A stretch of 64,000 bases of DNA from an uncultured Actinomyces sp. (GCA_938014245.1 CALLSD010000048.1:213848-277847); one strand, 5' to 3'. Positions 1 through 8,240 are shown, counted from the first letter of the stretch. Program-made: numbers and translations. The notes: a model not told the origin generated them from the sequence alone.

Positions 1-247
1 CTGCCTCAAAGAACAAATCGAGCGGCGGTGCATTGTTTTGACGATCTGCAAGGTTATCAACGGGGAGAAGTGGGCGTACTTCCTGTGCGATACGTCCGTT
101 TACACCCGAAAAACGTGCAAAGTCTGCACAGATGCTGGGGGAGTCAACATAGGGACGCATGAGTTGCAAAATGCCATTGTCTTCGATCCAACCGGAAGCT
201 CCGTACAGGCCGCTCGTTGGTAGTGACGCAAGAGAATGGGATGCCAT
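1..247 (-). CDS. Unrecognised protein, N-terminal 82 residues (runs off left edge)
   Basis: An open frame reads leftward from an ATG at 247 off the window edge. A Shine-Dalgarno-like GAAAGGA lies about 7-10 nt upstream of that ATG. The visible protein begins MASHSLASLPTSGLYG and continues with a mixed hydrophilic segment; two recognisable stretches are GVNGRIAQEVRPLLP and DNLADRQNNAPPL. No signal peptide or membrane segment is visible. I do not recognise the family from this fragment. An actinobacterial enzyme with an N-terminal helical domain, for example a methyltransferase, is possible but unsupported. The frame is called coding because of the RBS and the coherent amino-acid composition. 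Confidence 0.6.
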   Translation of the reverse strand, partial: MASHSLASLPTSGLYGASGWIEDNGILQLMRPYVDSPSICADFARFSGVNGRIAQEVRPLLPVDNLADRQNNAPPLDLFFEA

Positions 248-325
248 CGGAAAGGTCCTTTCGTGAAGAGTGATGGCATCAGTCTGCGCTTGCGCACAAC
301 TGCGCTGCGGAGCGCTGAACAAACC

Positions 326-362
326 TGTGGAAAACGCCGATAGGAGTGCAGGCTGTGGATAA
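326..362. other. Two DnaA-box-like 9-mers in an intergenic region
   Basis: TGTGGATAA at 354-362 is the exact complement of the consensus DnaA box TTATCCACA. TGTGGAAAA at 326-334 differs from it by one base and has the same orientation, 28 bp away. Both lie in the 170-bp gap between the first two genes. No dnaA, dnaN or other origin gene is in the window, so this is at most a DnaA-binding or titration site, or a chance match. Confidence 0.3.
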
Positions 363-365
363 AAC

Positions 366-397
366 TGGTGGGTATCAGCAACAGCTGATACCCACCA
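366..397 (-). terminator. Intrinsic terminator for the DUF3043 gene
   Basis: A perfect 14-bp stem (366-379 with 384-397, loop AACA) sits just downstream of the minus-strand DUF3043 gene. On that strand it is followed by a T-rich tract (GTTTTAT). Confidence 0.8.
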
Positions 398-417
398 CTC
401 AAAAACCTAGATGTCGG

Positions 418-1034
418 TTACCTCGTTGGGAACTGCCCACGAGCAACCTGTGGGCGAGGCGAACGCCATGGGCGAAGCATAATTGCCCGTGAAAAAACAT
501 AGAACCACATACGGGGCGGGATCTTCTCGCGCGGGTGAACTTCACCAAGCCTGCGCTTAATCTTCCGCCAGACAATCGTGGCCTCAACGATTGCAATCAA
601 GAACAGTCCGTACATGATCAGCATGACGATGAAGAGTGCGCGCTGAGCAAGATCTGAAGTTGACGAGAAGAACGACACCGCGAAGAAGACGACGAAGAAG
701 ACGATCATCACAGGAAACACGAATTCCGATGCCGAGCGACGAGCGTCGATCCAGTCACGGGTAAAACGCTTGACTGTGCCCTTGTCACGCAAAGGCATGT
801 AGCGTTCATCGCCGGTAACCAAGGCTTCTTGCTCGAGGCGGTCGCGTTCAGCTCGCATGGCACGTGCGCGCTCACGTGCAGCCTTCTTTGCTGCTTTACG
901 ATCAGCGACGATCAAGGAGTGATCATTACGGGCCTGCGCAGCCTTGCGCGTAGGAGTCGGACCGCTCTTTGTACGGTCACTCGCAGCGCGAGTTCGAGGC
1001 GTTTCTTCGGGTTCTGACTTCTTTGAACTCAACA
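418..1034 (-). CDS. DUF3043 membrane protein
   Basis: An actinobacteria-specific membrane protein of unknown role, about 205 residues from the chosen GTG. The N-terminal half is cytosolic, highly charged and Arg/Lys/Ala-rich, with the family segment PTRKAAQARN and an Arg-rich helix around ERARAMRAERDRLEQEA. Two hydrophobic segments follow, FVFPVMIVFFVVFFAVSF and a second around LFIVMLIMYGLFLIAIVEA, then a basic tail. The frame stays open to 1074, but the GTG at 1034 (VLSSKKSEPEE) gives the usual family-like N-terminus, so I prefer it; no strong RBS decides the point. A hairpin terminator follows at 366-397, so the gene appears monocistronic. The family assignment is from recall of the conserved N-terminal motif. 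Confidence 0.8.
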
Positions 1035-1120
1035 CGCTTCTAAGGGTAATAGATAGCAGAGTCGATCGGCACATTGACCAGGCCTTAACCGCGCACTGAT
1101 ACAGGTCGCCTCAGAAGCGA

Positions 1121-1126
1121 TACGCT
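1121..1126 (+). promoter_or_regulatory. -10 box of a probable leaderless promoter (dipeptidase)
   Basis: TACGCT ends 7 nt before the ATG at 1134 and no Shine-Dalgarno sequence is present. Transcription should therefore start at or next to the start codon. Confidence 0.5.
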
Positions 1127-1133
1127 TGGATAC

Positions 1134-2486
1134 ATGGCTATTGACGAACTTCGTGAGCGCCTCGACGCGCTCTTCCCACAATTGGTCGACGAGCTTTCAC
1201 AGCTTGTTGCAATTCCTTCGGTTTCTTCCGATCCCTCTCACAACGCTGACGTTGAACGCTCGGCTGAACATATTCGTTCTCGTTTCGAGGCACTGGGTCT
1301 GGATGCCCAGATTCATTCCGTCACCACTCCTGAGGGAGTACAGGGCAAGCCCGCAATTCTTGCACGCTCTGCACATATTGAGGGTGCCCCCACGGTTTTG
1401 CTCTACGCGCACCATGATGTCCAGCCCACGGGCGACCTTGCACGTTGGCACTCTGATCCTTGGAAGACGGTCGTCAAGGGCGATCGTATTTATGGTCGCG
1501 GCACGTCAGATGACGGCGCAGGTGTCATCGTTCACCTTGGTTCTTTGTCTCTCCTGGGCAAGGAGCTGAGCGCGAACGTCGTCGTGTACATCGAAGGCGA
1601 AGAAGAGATCGGTTCGCCCTCCTTCACTCACTTCCTTGAGACCTACCGTGATCAGCTCGAGGCAGACGTCATTATCGTCACCGATTCTGACAACTGGAAG
1701 GTTGGAGAACCCGCAGTAACGACCAGCTTGCGGGGTAATTGCGCATTTACCGTTGACCTGACGATTGCCGATCACGCGGTTCACTCGGGAATGTTCGGCG
1801 GCCCAATGATCGATGCTGCCACCTGTGCTGCTCTGCTCGTTTCCTCCCTCTACGACAAGGACGGAAATATCGTTGTTGAGGGGCTGGGCGGCGACGACCA
1901 CGCCGAGGTGGATTGGCCCGAAGACGAATTCCGGGCAGCTAGCGGAATGCTCGATCAGGTGCGCCTGGCCGGAAGCGGTGATTTGGCAGCACGTACGTGG
2001 ACAAAGCCTTCGGTGTCGCTGATCGGATTCGATACGACTTCGGTTGCGAACTCCTCTAATACGATCATTCCTCATGTTCGCTTCCGTCTGTCGATGCGCA
2101 CAGTGCCCGGCGTGGACCCGCGTCAAGCAATGGAAGCGATCGAGAAGCACTTGTTTGAGCACGCGCCCTTCGGTGCTCGCGTGGAGATTTCTGATCGAGA
2201 TCTTGGCCCTGGCTACCTTGCCGATGTCGATTCTCCGGTTTCTCATGTCGTCAAGCAAGCTCTCACTGATGCCTGGGGCGTTCAGGCCGTCAATATTGGT
2301 GTTGGCGGTTCGATTCCCTTCATTTCAGAGTTCCAAGAGACCTTCCCCCACGCGCAGGTCGTTGTCACTGGCGTTGAGGATCCTCTGACAAACGCGCACT
2401 CCGAGGACGAGTCTCAGTCGCTCTCTGACCTGAAAGCTGCTGTGCTCGCCGAGGCCTTGGTGCTCACACGCTTGGCGCGCAAGTAA
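1134..2486 (+). CDS. M20 family dipeptidase (zinc metallopeptidase)
   Basis: A cytosolic di-zinc peptidase, 450 residues, full length for M20 dipeptidases (ArgE/DapE/CPG2/CNDP-like). Metal-ligand signatures appear in order. The first His/Asp motif LLYAHHDVQP lies around residue 93. It is followed by GRGTSDDGAG with the bridging Asp, YIEGEEEIGS with the catalytic Glu and metal Glu, an Asp in VTDSDNW, and the C-terminal metal His in TNAHSEDES. The small lid/dimerisation domain lies between roughly 190 and 330. It probably hydrolyses dipeptides or acyl-amino acids; the exact substrate cannot be read from the sequence. It appears to be expressed from a leaderless promoter, and its stop codon is directly followed by the GTG of the next gene, so the two are probably cotranscribed. 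Confidence 0.92.
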   Translation: MAIDELRERLDALFPQLVDELSQLVAIPSVSSDPSHNADVERSAEHIRSRFEALGLDAQIHSVTTPEGVQGKPAILARSAHIEGAPTVLLYAHHDVQPTGDLARWHSDPWKTVVKGDRIYGRGTSDDGAGVIVHLGSLSLLGKELSANVVVYIEGEEEIGSPSFTHFLETYRDQLEADVIIVTDSDNWKVGEPAVTTSLRGNCAFTVDLTIADHAVHSGMFGGPMIDAATCAALLVSSLYDKDGNIVVEGLGGDDHAEVDWPEDEFRAASGMLDQVRLAGSGDLAARTWTKPSVSLIGFDTTSVANSSNTIIPHVRFRLSMRTVPGVDPRQAMEAIEKHLFEHAPFGARVEISDRDLGPGYLADVDSPVSHVVKQALTDAWGVQAVNIGVGGSIPFISEFQETFPHAQVVVTGVEDPLTNAHSEDESQSLSDLKAAVLAEALVLTRLARK

Positions 2487-3440
2487 GTGGGCCGACTCCT
2501 AATTTCGGGGCATTGGGGAGGGGATCGTAATCCTCTCCCCATCCTCGATTTACTTGCGCGAGGTTTTCAATCCCTTGCGCCGACTTGGCAGACGCAGTGT
2601 GCCCCCTTTGGCCTTGGGCGCGCCTTTGTCGAGGCCATGCGTTCCCACGCGGGTATTGCAGTGCTTTCAACTGCCGAGGAGGCGGACCTAAGAGTTTTAG
2701 GCGCGCGCTATCGCGACGCGATTCTTGCAGGAAAGACTCCTGCTTTGGAAGGTGGGCATCTCGCGCATACCGACGGGGGAGTCGCCTTTCTCGAAGGGCT
2801 TTCAGGGCTCAGCCGCGCGGATTATTCTGACTTCGACCGTTGGTTTTTCTCCGCGATCGAGCAGTCACGAGTATTGTGCAGGCGCGGCGATTTCTACGCT
2901 GCTTTTTCGAGTGCGAGGCCTCTCTTTGGTCCCTCGTCGACGCTTGCTCTTAATCCCGACCTGACGCTACGAAGCGATGCAGATGCGGACTTTAGTCGCC
3001 AATGGATGCGCCTCTTGCACCAAGTTGCACAACCGTATCTTCCCCTTCAAGGTCAGCCGGCCTCGTTAGTGGAGCCGGGGCGGATCGCAGGATCAGGGGC
3101 AAGCGGGGGAGCAGGTGCTGTGATCTCAGCGTTGGGAGGAAGGCTGATCTCTGATGGGGATTTCCTTGCCTACCATACGCATCTTCAATCCCTTCTTGCT
3201 GAGGTCGACCTCGTGATCATTCTTGAGCCCGAACTGCACTCTCCGCTCCTTGCTGAGTCGACGCTTCCAACGCTTACCGAGGCCGCGGCACATTTTGCGC
3301 TTCCCGTTCTCGCAGTTGCTCGGAGTTCATCGCTTTCAGCTCATGAGCGAGCCGAATGGGGCATCCATGGAGTGTTAACTGACGAAAATGAGGATTTTGA
3401 AGCTCTTGGCCAGCGAGCGGCGCGAACATGGGCGAATTAA
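2487..3440 (+). CDS. Glycerate kinase-like protein (diverged, short)
   Basis: A 317-residue protein starting at a GTG that touches the stop of the dipeptidase gene (TAAGTG), which suggests translational coupling. The C-terminal half has the glycerate kinase (GlxK/GarK) layout: GRIAGSGASGGAGAVISALGG, then DLVIILEPELHSPLL resembling the TGEGxxDxQ region, then FALPVLAVARS and a Trp/Gly/Val-rich end. Canonical family members run about 370-380 residues and carry clearer phosphate-binding and TGE motifs. This protein is shorter and those motifs are altered, so it may have a different substrate or be weakly active. The family call is moderate; D-glycerate phosphorylation is inference. Confidence 0.62.
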   Translation: MGRLLISGHWGGDRNPLPILDLLARGFQSLAPTWQTQCAPFGLGRAFVEAMRSHAGIAVLSTAEEADLRVLGARYRDAILAGKTPALEGGHLAHTDGGVAFLEGLSGLSRADYSDFDRWFFSAIEQSRVLCRRGDFYAAFSSARPLFGPSSTLALNPDLTLRSDADADFSRQWMRLLHQVAQPYLPLQGQPASLVEPGRIAGSGASGGAGAVISALGGRLISDGDFLAYHTHLQSLLAEVDLVIILEPELHSPLLAESTLPTLTEAAAHFALPVLAVARSSSLSAHERAEWGIHGVLTDENEDFEALGQRAARTWAN

Positions 3441-3534
3441 ATGAGGCCTCGCTCTCAGCTTAGAAAATGGCGTCAATCCATGACTAGCCGTAGGCTAGAA
3501 CCATTACTGCAAACCCAACACATGAAGGAGCAGC

Positions 3535-3888
3535 ATGTCTGAGAACACCACTGAGACTGCAACCCACGAGGTCATCTTGACTGATGTCGCCGCACAGAAG
3601 GTCAAGAGCCTTCTCGAGCAGGAAGGCCGCGATGACCTTCGCCTGCGCGTCGCGGTCCAACCCGGAGGCTGTTCCGGACTCATCTATCAGCTCTACTTTG
3701 ATGATCGTTTGCTTGATGGTGATGCCGTTCGCGATTTCGACGGCGTTGAGGTTGTCGTTGACCGCATGAGCGTTCCCTACCTGGCGGGAGCAACGATCGA
3801 CTTCTCTGACACCATCGAACGTCAGGGATTCACCATTGACAACCCCAATGCGCAGAACACCTGCGCATGCGGCGAATCTTTCGCCTGA
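3535..3888 (+). CDS. erpA: Iron-sulfur cluster insertion protein ErpA (A-type carrier)
   Basis: An A-type Fe-S carrier of the HesB/IscA/ErpA family, 117 residues, which transfers clusters to apo-enzymes. The three conserved cysteines are present: one in PGGCSGLIYQL and two in the C-terminal NTCACGESF. These form the cluster-binding site in the family. The start ATG follows an AAGGAG Shine-Dalgarno 5-6 nt upstream, and a TAGGCT about 40 nt upstream could be the -10 box. The next gene, an FKBP lipoprotein, begins 10 nt after the stop, so the two likely share a transcript. No other suf or isc genes are in the window. Confidence 0.93.
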   Translation: MSENTTETATHEVILTDVAAQKVKSLLEQEGRDDLRLRVAVQPGGCSGLIYQLYFDDRLLDGDAVRDFDGVEVVVDRMSVPYLAGATIDFSDTIERQGFTIDNPNAQNTCACGESFA

Positions 3889-3898
3889 TCGGAGAAAA

Positions 3899-4870
3899 GT
3901 GAAGAAGCTTTCTGTTTTCGGTGCCCTGCTACTGAGCTGCACCCTGGCACTGAGTGCCTGCTCGGGGCAATCCAAGAACTCCCAATCGGCCTCGGCGAGT
4001 GCTTCAACAAGCGCGTCTTCGTCGGCTTCATCTTCAGCAGGTGCGCCGAAGGTTGATCGCTCCGGTCAAGGAAATTTCCCGGAGGTTACCGGGGGATTCG
4101 GTGAAAAGCCGGAAATTAAGGCCGGATCAGGATCGGTTGGTGACGCCATTCTGGTGAAAACCCTGCACCAGGGTAATGGCGCGACTGTCGGCTTGGATGA
4201 CATCGTTCAGGTGAACTACGCGGGCGCTCTTTTCAAGGAAGGAACGGTCTTTGACTCTTCCTTCGCTGATGGACGCACCCCGATTGCCTTCAGTCTGAAT
4301 CAGGTTATTAAGGGCTGGAAGTACGGCCTTGCTGAAGCACACGTCGGTGACCGCGTTGAACTCGTTATTCCGTCACAGTGGGGATACGGAGCTAAAGGTG
4401 CAGGTTCGTCGATTCCGCCAAACGCTGATTTGGTCTTCGTCGTCGATATCTTGGGTACCGTTAATCCCTCAGACACTTCGGCATTGACGAAGGCAACACC
4501 TACTGGAAATGAACTTCCCGCAGGTATTACCGTGACCGGCGACTTGGGAAGTGAACCGAAGATCACTTTCGGTGAAAGTGCCCCCACTGAAGACGCCAAG
4601 ATCGTCATCGCTGAAGGCAAGGGCGAGAAGGTCACTATCGGCTCGACCGTTGTTTACCAGGCAGTCGGTGCCACTTTCGGTGCCGATAGCAAGACTCAAT
4701 CCAGTTGGAGTGAGGCTGGCGGTCAAGTTACGACTGTTGCGCAGGGGAACCAGCTCGTCGACTTCACCGCTGGTTCACGTGTGCTTCTTGTTGGCGCAGG
4801 AAACGCAGCTCAAGGCGCGGCTTCTCAGGCAGTTGTCGTGGATATTATCGCGGTGATTCCCGCGAAGTAA
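3899..4870 (+). CDS. FKBP-type peptidyl-prolyl isomerase lipoprotein
   Basis: A 323-residue secreted lipoprotein. The GTG at 3899 has GGAG 4 nt upstream and gives a textbook type II signal peptide: MKK, a hydrophobic core, then the lipobox LSAC around residues 17-20. A Ser/Ala/Lys linker follows. An FKBP domain spans roughly 75-190 and keeps the rotamase-pocket residues: VNYAG, TVFDSSF, the Trp in IKGWKYGL and the Tyr in WGYGAKG. The remaining ~120 residues (after GTVNPSD) repeat the domain's opening pattern (TGDLGSEPKITF) but lack the FDSS, Trp and GYG residues, so they look like a degenerate second FKBP domain. It should assist folding of exported proteins at the outer face of the membrane. 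A hairpin terminator follows at 4911-4942. Confidence 0.9.
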   Translation: MKKLSVFGALLLSCTLALSACSGQSKNSQSASASASTSASSSASSSAGAPKVDRSGQGNFPEVTGGFGEKPEIKAGSGSVGDAILVKTLHQGNGATVGLDDIVQVNYAGALFKEGTVFDSSFADGRTPIAFSLNQVIKGWKYGLAEAHVGDRVELVIPSQWGYGAKGAGSSIPPNADLVFVVDILGTVNPSDTSALTKATPTGNELPAGITVTGDLGSEPKITFGESAPTEDAKIVIAEGKGEKVTIGSTVVYQAVGATFGADSKTQSSWSEAGGQVTTVAQGNQLVDFTAGSRVLLVGAGNAAQGAASQAVVVDIIAVIPAK

Positions 4871-4910
4871 ATTTTCGCGGCAAAGGCCGCCTGTCGCCTG
4901 AAGACAGAGC

Positions 4911-4942
4911 AAGTGGGGAGTTGGAAAACCAACTCCCCACTT
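4911..4942 (+). terminator. Intrinsic terminator after the FKBP gene
   Basis: A perfect 14-bp inverted repeat (4911-4924 with 4929-4942) has an AAAA loop and lies 40 nt after the FKBP stop codon. The U-tract is weak. Confidence 0.75.
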
Positions 4943-5003
4943 CCGCATTCAAAAGTGGTTAGAATACCCTGAGTAACGATTTCTTAGCGTTGAGGAGCGC
5001 ATC

Positions 5004-5396
5004 GTGAGTGAAACGCCTGTGAAGGTCTTGGTATTCAGTGATAATTCGTCTACTCGCCAGGCAGTGATCACAGGCGTCGGATTCAAGGCCTCGAAAGATA
5101 CTGCTCCCATTGAATGGCTTGAGGCTGCCACCTCTTTCGGTGTTTTTGAACTTGTCGATTCCCACGATATTGCCGTCCTCGTGCTTGATGGAGAGACACA
5201 AAAAGAAGGCGGTATGTCGGTCGCTAAAGAACTGGCAAATACCCGTGAGAACCTTCCGCCGATCCTCATGCTCACTGCGCGTCCGCAGGATCAATGGCTC
5301 GCGACTTGGGCTGGTGCTAGCCGAATTGTGAGCGCACCTCTCGATCCTCAAGAGCTGCAAGAGAACCTCGCCGAATTACTGCGCGCTCGCCGCTAA
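5004..5396 (+). CDS. Degenerate receiver-domain (CheY-like) protein
   Basis: A single-domain protein of 130 residues with the response-regulator fold pattern. Beta-1 is VKVLVFSDNS, beta-3 VLVLDGETQ, beta-4 ILMLTARPQD, and the C-terminal part is RIVSAPLDPQEL followed by a helix. The Asp in VLVLDG fits the phosphoacceptor position and the Thr in MLTA is conserved. The first acidic pair is reduced to a single Asp (SDNS), and the invariant Lys before Pro is replaced (SAPLDP instead of xKPF). Phosphorylation chemistry is therefore doubtful. There is no output domain and no histidine kinase nearby. The GTG start has GAGGAG upstream. A stand-alone signalling or scaffold role is inference. Confidence 0.65.
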   Translation: MSETPVKVLVFSDNSSTRQAVITGVGFKASKDTAPIEWLEAATSFGVFELVDSHDIAVLVLDGETQKEGGMSVAKELANTRENLPPILMLTARPQDQWLATWAGASRIVSAPLDPQELQENLAELLRARR

Positions 5397-5400
5397 GCGC

Positions 5401-6018
5401 TCAAAGAGTAGGTTGGTCTAGAGGGACCAGAGGATAGGCAGGGGAAGCAAAGTCCAAAGGTTGTTTTCCCTGCTCATCGATGAGGGTAGATAGCTCGTAA
5501 AAAAGGAGGCCTGTGGCTAGCGCATCGTCTAATGCGCGATGCTGGCCGCCACCCAATTCAAAGTGCTCGCGCAGGGTCGTTAATCGGTGGTTTTCAACTG
5601 CTGGTTTCGGCAAAGCATAGCGAGCTAAAGACAAGGTGTCATAGGGGGGAAGCGGCGGAAGACTACAGCTGCACTGCTGCTGGGCACGGGCCAGAAAACC
5701 CCAATCAAAAGCGACATTATGGGCAATTAATCCTGCAATCTTCCGTTTTTGACACGCCACTTCAATCCAGCTGCTAAAACGCGGGAACACCGCATGTAAA
5801 TCCTGAGCTTGTGCGAGGACCTCATCGTTTAATCCCGTCAAAGAAGTAATAAAGGCCGGGAGGGGACGATGAGGATTGACGAGAGCCGAAAAGCTATCAA
5901 CAACCTGCTTCTCTTCGTAGATCACGGCCCCGATTTCGATAATCGAGTCCTTGGCACCGAGCCCCGTCGTTTCAAGGTCGACGACGAGCCATGCAGACTC
6001 CAACCACCGTGGAACCAT
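5401..6018 (-). CDS. DnaQ-like 3'-5' exonuclease (DEDDh)
   Basis: An epsilon-type exonuclease of about 205 residues. Exo I is WLVVDLETTGLG with the two metal-binding acidic residues. Exo II is around GLIAHNVAFDWGFL, and exo III is QHRALDDALATG with the catalytic His and Asp of the DEDDh class. It degrades DNA or RNA from the 3' end; whether it proofreads for a polymerase or acts in repair is not visible. I chose the ATG at 6018 because a TAGTTT lies 7 nt upstream on this strand, the arrangement of a leaderless promoter. An upstream ATG at 6063 is in frame but has no RBS. The gene converges with the receiver-like gene, with only 4 bp between them, and diverges from plsC. Confidence 0.85.
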   Translation of the reverse strand: MVPRWLESAWLVVDLETTGLGAKDSIIEIGAVIYEEKQVVDSFSALVNPHRPLPAFITSLTGLNDEVLAQAQDLHAVFPRFSSWIEVACQKRKIAGLIAHNVAFDWGFLARAQQQCSCSLPPLPPYDTLSLARYALPKPAVENHRLTTLREHFELGGGQHRALDDALATGLLFYELSTLIDEQGKQPLDFASPAYPLVPLDQPTL

Positions 6019-6100
6019 TGCGGAAAAACTAGGCTCGGGCTGTACAGTAGAACCATTGACCATAACGACGATGCTAGCGGTTGACACCGGTGGAGGAAAC

Positions 6101-6898
6101 ATGGGTCTGTATCAAGCCTTAAAGCTGACGGGCACTCCGATTCTCAAAGCTGCTTACCGGCCCTGGATTCGAGGGAAAGAGAACATCCCCGAAACAGGTC
6201 CCGCGATCTTGGCATCGAACCATAACGCCGTGTGGGACTCAGTTTTTCTCCCCATGATGATTGACCGTGAGGTTGTCTTTATGGGCAAGGCTGACTACTT
6301 CACCGGGACCGGGCTCAAGGGCTGGGCAACGAAGGAATTTATGCGCGCCGTTGGCACTATTCCTGTTGATCGCAGTGGTGGTCGAGCCTCTGAAGCCGCG
6401 CTTAAAGCGGGCCTCAAGCGTCTTGGCGAAGGCGAACTTTTTGGAATCTACCCTGAAGGGACTCGTAGTCCCGATGGTCGTCTGTACCGTGGAAAGACCG
6501 GCGTTGCGCGATTGGCGCTGCTTTCCGGAGCCCCCGTCATCCCCGTTGCGATGATCGGAACACATGCGGCTCAGCCGATCGGGCAGAAGATTCCTTCGCG
6601 AACCAATATCGGCATGGTGATCGGCGAACCCCTCGACTTCAGTCGTTACAAGGGCTTGGACCGCGATCGTTTTGTCCTACGTGCCATCACCGATGAAATC
6701 ATGTACAACCTCATGCTTTTGTCAGGACAGGAATACGTCGACCTGTACGCCGCGGATGTCAAGGCCCAGCTTGCTGCAGAAGGCGCTTTCGACGGACCTG
6801 TGCCTTCGAATGGAAAGACTGCACCCGGCGGGCGAGTTGCCCCCGACGTTGAAGTTCCGACTCCAACGGAGGAAGAACTTCACGAGGAAGAAAACTGA
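6101..6898 (+). CDS. plsC: 1-acylglycerol-3-phosphate acyltransferase (PlsC family)
   Basis: A membrane-associated acyltransferase of 265 residues that acylates lysophosphatidic acid or a related acceptor in phospholipid synthesis. The catalytic HX4D motif is present as NHNAVWD around residues 41-47. The substrate-binding PEGTRS motif lies near residue 122 and is followed by FxGKTGVARLAL- and PVIPVAMIGT-type blocks as in the family. The C-terminal 40 residues are hydrophilic and Glu/Pro-rich. The ATG at 6101 has GGAGG at the right distance. A longer in-frame extension to 5951 overlaps the divergent exonuclease gene and is rejected. In the syntenic M. tuberculosis region, as I recall it, Rv2182c is a related acyltransferase. 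Confidence 0.9.
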   Translation: MGLYQALKLTGTPILKAAYRPWIRGKENIPETGPAILASNHNAVWDSVFLPMMIDREVVFMGKADYFTGTGLKGWATKEFMRAVGTIPVDRSGGRASEAALKAGLKRLGEGELFGIYPEGTRSPDGRLYRGKTGVARLALLSGAPVIPVAMIGTHAAQPIGQKIPSRTNIGMVIGEPLDFSRYKGLDRDRFVLRAITDEIMYNLMLLSGQEYVDLYAADVKAQLAAEGAFDGPVPSNGKTAPGGRVAPDVEVPTPTEEELHEEEN

Positions 6899-7025
6899 GC
6901 AAAGCCGGAGTTGCACGCTTGTCACCTCTCATGGACCGATAAAGCGAAGTAATCCCGCACTCGATAAGATAAGTACGTGGCGCAGATCGTTTTGATGTGC
7001 GCGAAGAAGACTGAAAGGTTTACCC

Positions 7026-8240
7026 ATGACGGTTCGTCGTGTTGCCCTCTTGACCGCTGGTGGCTTTGCCCCTTGTCTTTCGGCCGCTGTTGGTGATCTC
7101 ATTGAGCGCTACACCCAGGTCGCTCCCGAAGTAGAAATCATCCTCTACCAGTACGGCTACCATGGCCTGCTCACCGGCAACTACGTTGTCGTTGATGAAG
7201 AAGGACGTCGTGACGCAGCGGTTCTGCGTGAGTTCGGTGGCTCTTCGATCGGTAACTCTCGCGTCAAGCTGACCAACGCGAAGAACCTTGTGGAGCGCGG
7301 CCTCGTTGAAGAAGGCGTCGACCCGCTTGCTTTCGCTGCTGAACAGCTGCGCAAGGATGGCGTCGATGTCCTGCACACCATTGGCGGCGATGACACGAAC
7401 ACGACCGCTGCAGATCTCGCTGCCTACCTGCATGAGCACAACTACGAACTGACCGTCGTCGGTCTGCCCAAGACCATCGATAATGACGTGATTCCGATCC
7501 GTCAGTCCCTGGGTGCATGGACGGCAGCAGACGAGGGCGCACGCTTCGCATTCAACGTGATCGGCGAGCACCGTTCGAACCCCCGTATGCTCATCGTCCA
7601 CGAGTGCATGGGCCGCAACTGTGGTTACCTGACCGCAGAAACCGCACGTCGCTACCATGAGCTGCTCCAGACGAAGCGCTGGGCACCTTCACTGGGACTC
7701 ACCCGCGAGCGCTGGGATGTCCACGGCGTCTACGTTCCCGAGGCAGCACTGGATATTGCCGGGGAAGCTGCACGTCTGAAGGCAATCATGGACGAGCAGG
7801 GCAATGTCAACATCTTCCTCTCCGAGGGTGCTGGCCTGCCTGAAATCATTGCCGAGATGGAAGCTAATGGTGAAGAGGTTCAGCGCGATCCCTTCGGCCA
7901 CGTCAAGCTTGACACCATCAACCCCGGCCAGTGGTTCGCTCGTAAGTTTGCGGCTCTTATCGGTGCCGAAAAGGTCATGGTTCAGAAGTCGGGTTACTAC
8001 TCTCGCGCGGCTGCAGCCCACGAAGAAGACCTTGCTCTGATCAAGCAGATGTGTGACCTGGCAGTCGAGTGTGCGCTGCGTGGCGAGAGTGGCGTTATCG
8101 GCCAGGATGAAGAGAACGGTGACAAGCTTGCAGCCATCGCGTTCCCGCGTATCGCCGGCGGCAAGCCCTTCGATATTACTCAGCCGTGGTTTACTTCTCT
8201 GCTCGCTGAACTCGGTCAGCCCTTGGCTCCGGCACAGTGA
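7026..8240 (+). CDS. pfp: Pyrophosphate-dependent 6-phosphofructokinase
   Basis: Phosphorylates fructose 6-phosphate to the 1,6-bisphosphate in glycolysis, 404 residues. The nucleotide-site signature reads GGDDTNT rather than GGxGS/T, and the catalytic segment reads PKTIDNDV. An Asp at the GGDD position and the Lys in PKTIDND mark the PPi-using branch, where ATP is not the donor. The ATG at 7026 has GAAAGG about 8 nt upstream. Its stop codon overlaps the start of the DAHP synthase gene (GTGA), so the two are translationally coupled. PPi-PFK is common in Actinomycetaceae. PPi preference is inferred from these residues. Confidence 0.93.
   Translation: MTVRRVALLTAGGFAPCLSAAVGDLIERYTQVAPEVEIILYQYGYHGLLTGNYVVVDEEGRRDAAVLREFGGSSIGNSRVKLTNAKNLVERGLVEEGVDPLAFAAEQLRKDGVDVLHTIGGDDTNTTAADLAAYLHEHNYELTVVGLPKTIDNDVIPIRQSLGAWTAADEGARFAFNVIGEHRSNPRMLIVHECMGRNCGYLTAETARRYHELLQTKRWAPSLGLTRERWDVHGVYVPEAALDIAGEAARLKAIMDEQGNVNIFLSEGAGLPEIIAEMEANGEEVQRDPFGHVKLDTINPGQWFARKFAALIGAEKVMVQKSGYYSRAAAAHEEDLALIKQMCDLAVECALRGESGVIGQDEENGDKLAAIAFPRIAGGKPFDITQPWFTSLLAELGQPLAPAQ

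Noticed and set aside
1506..2258. A 250-codon open frame antisense to the dipeptidase gene
   Set aside because: It lies wholly inside a clear M20 peptidase gene, has no RBS, and its translation has the composition of an antisense shadow.
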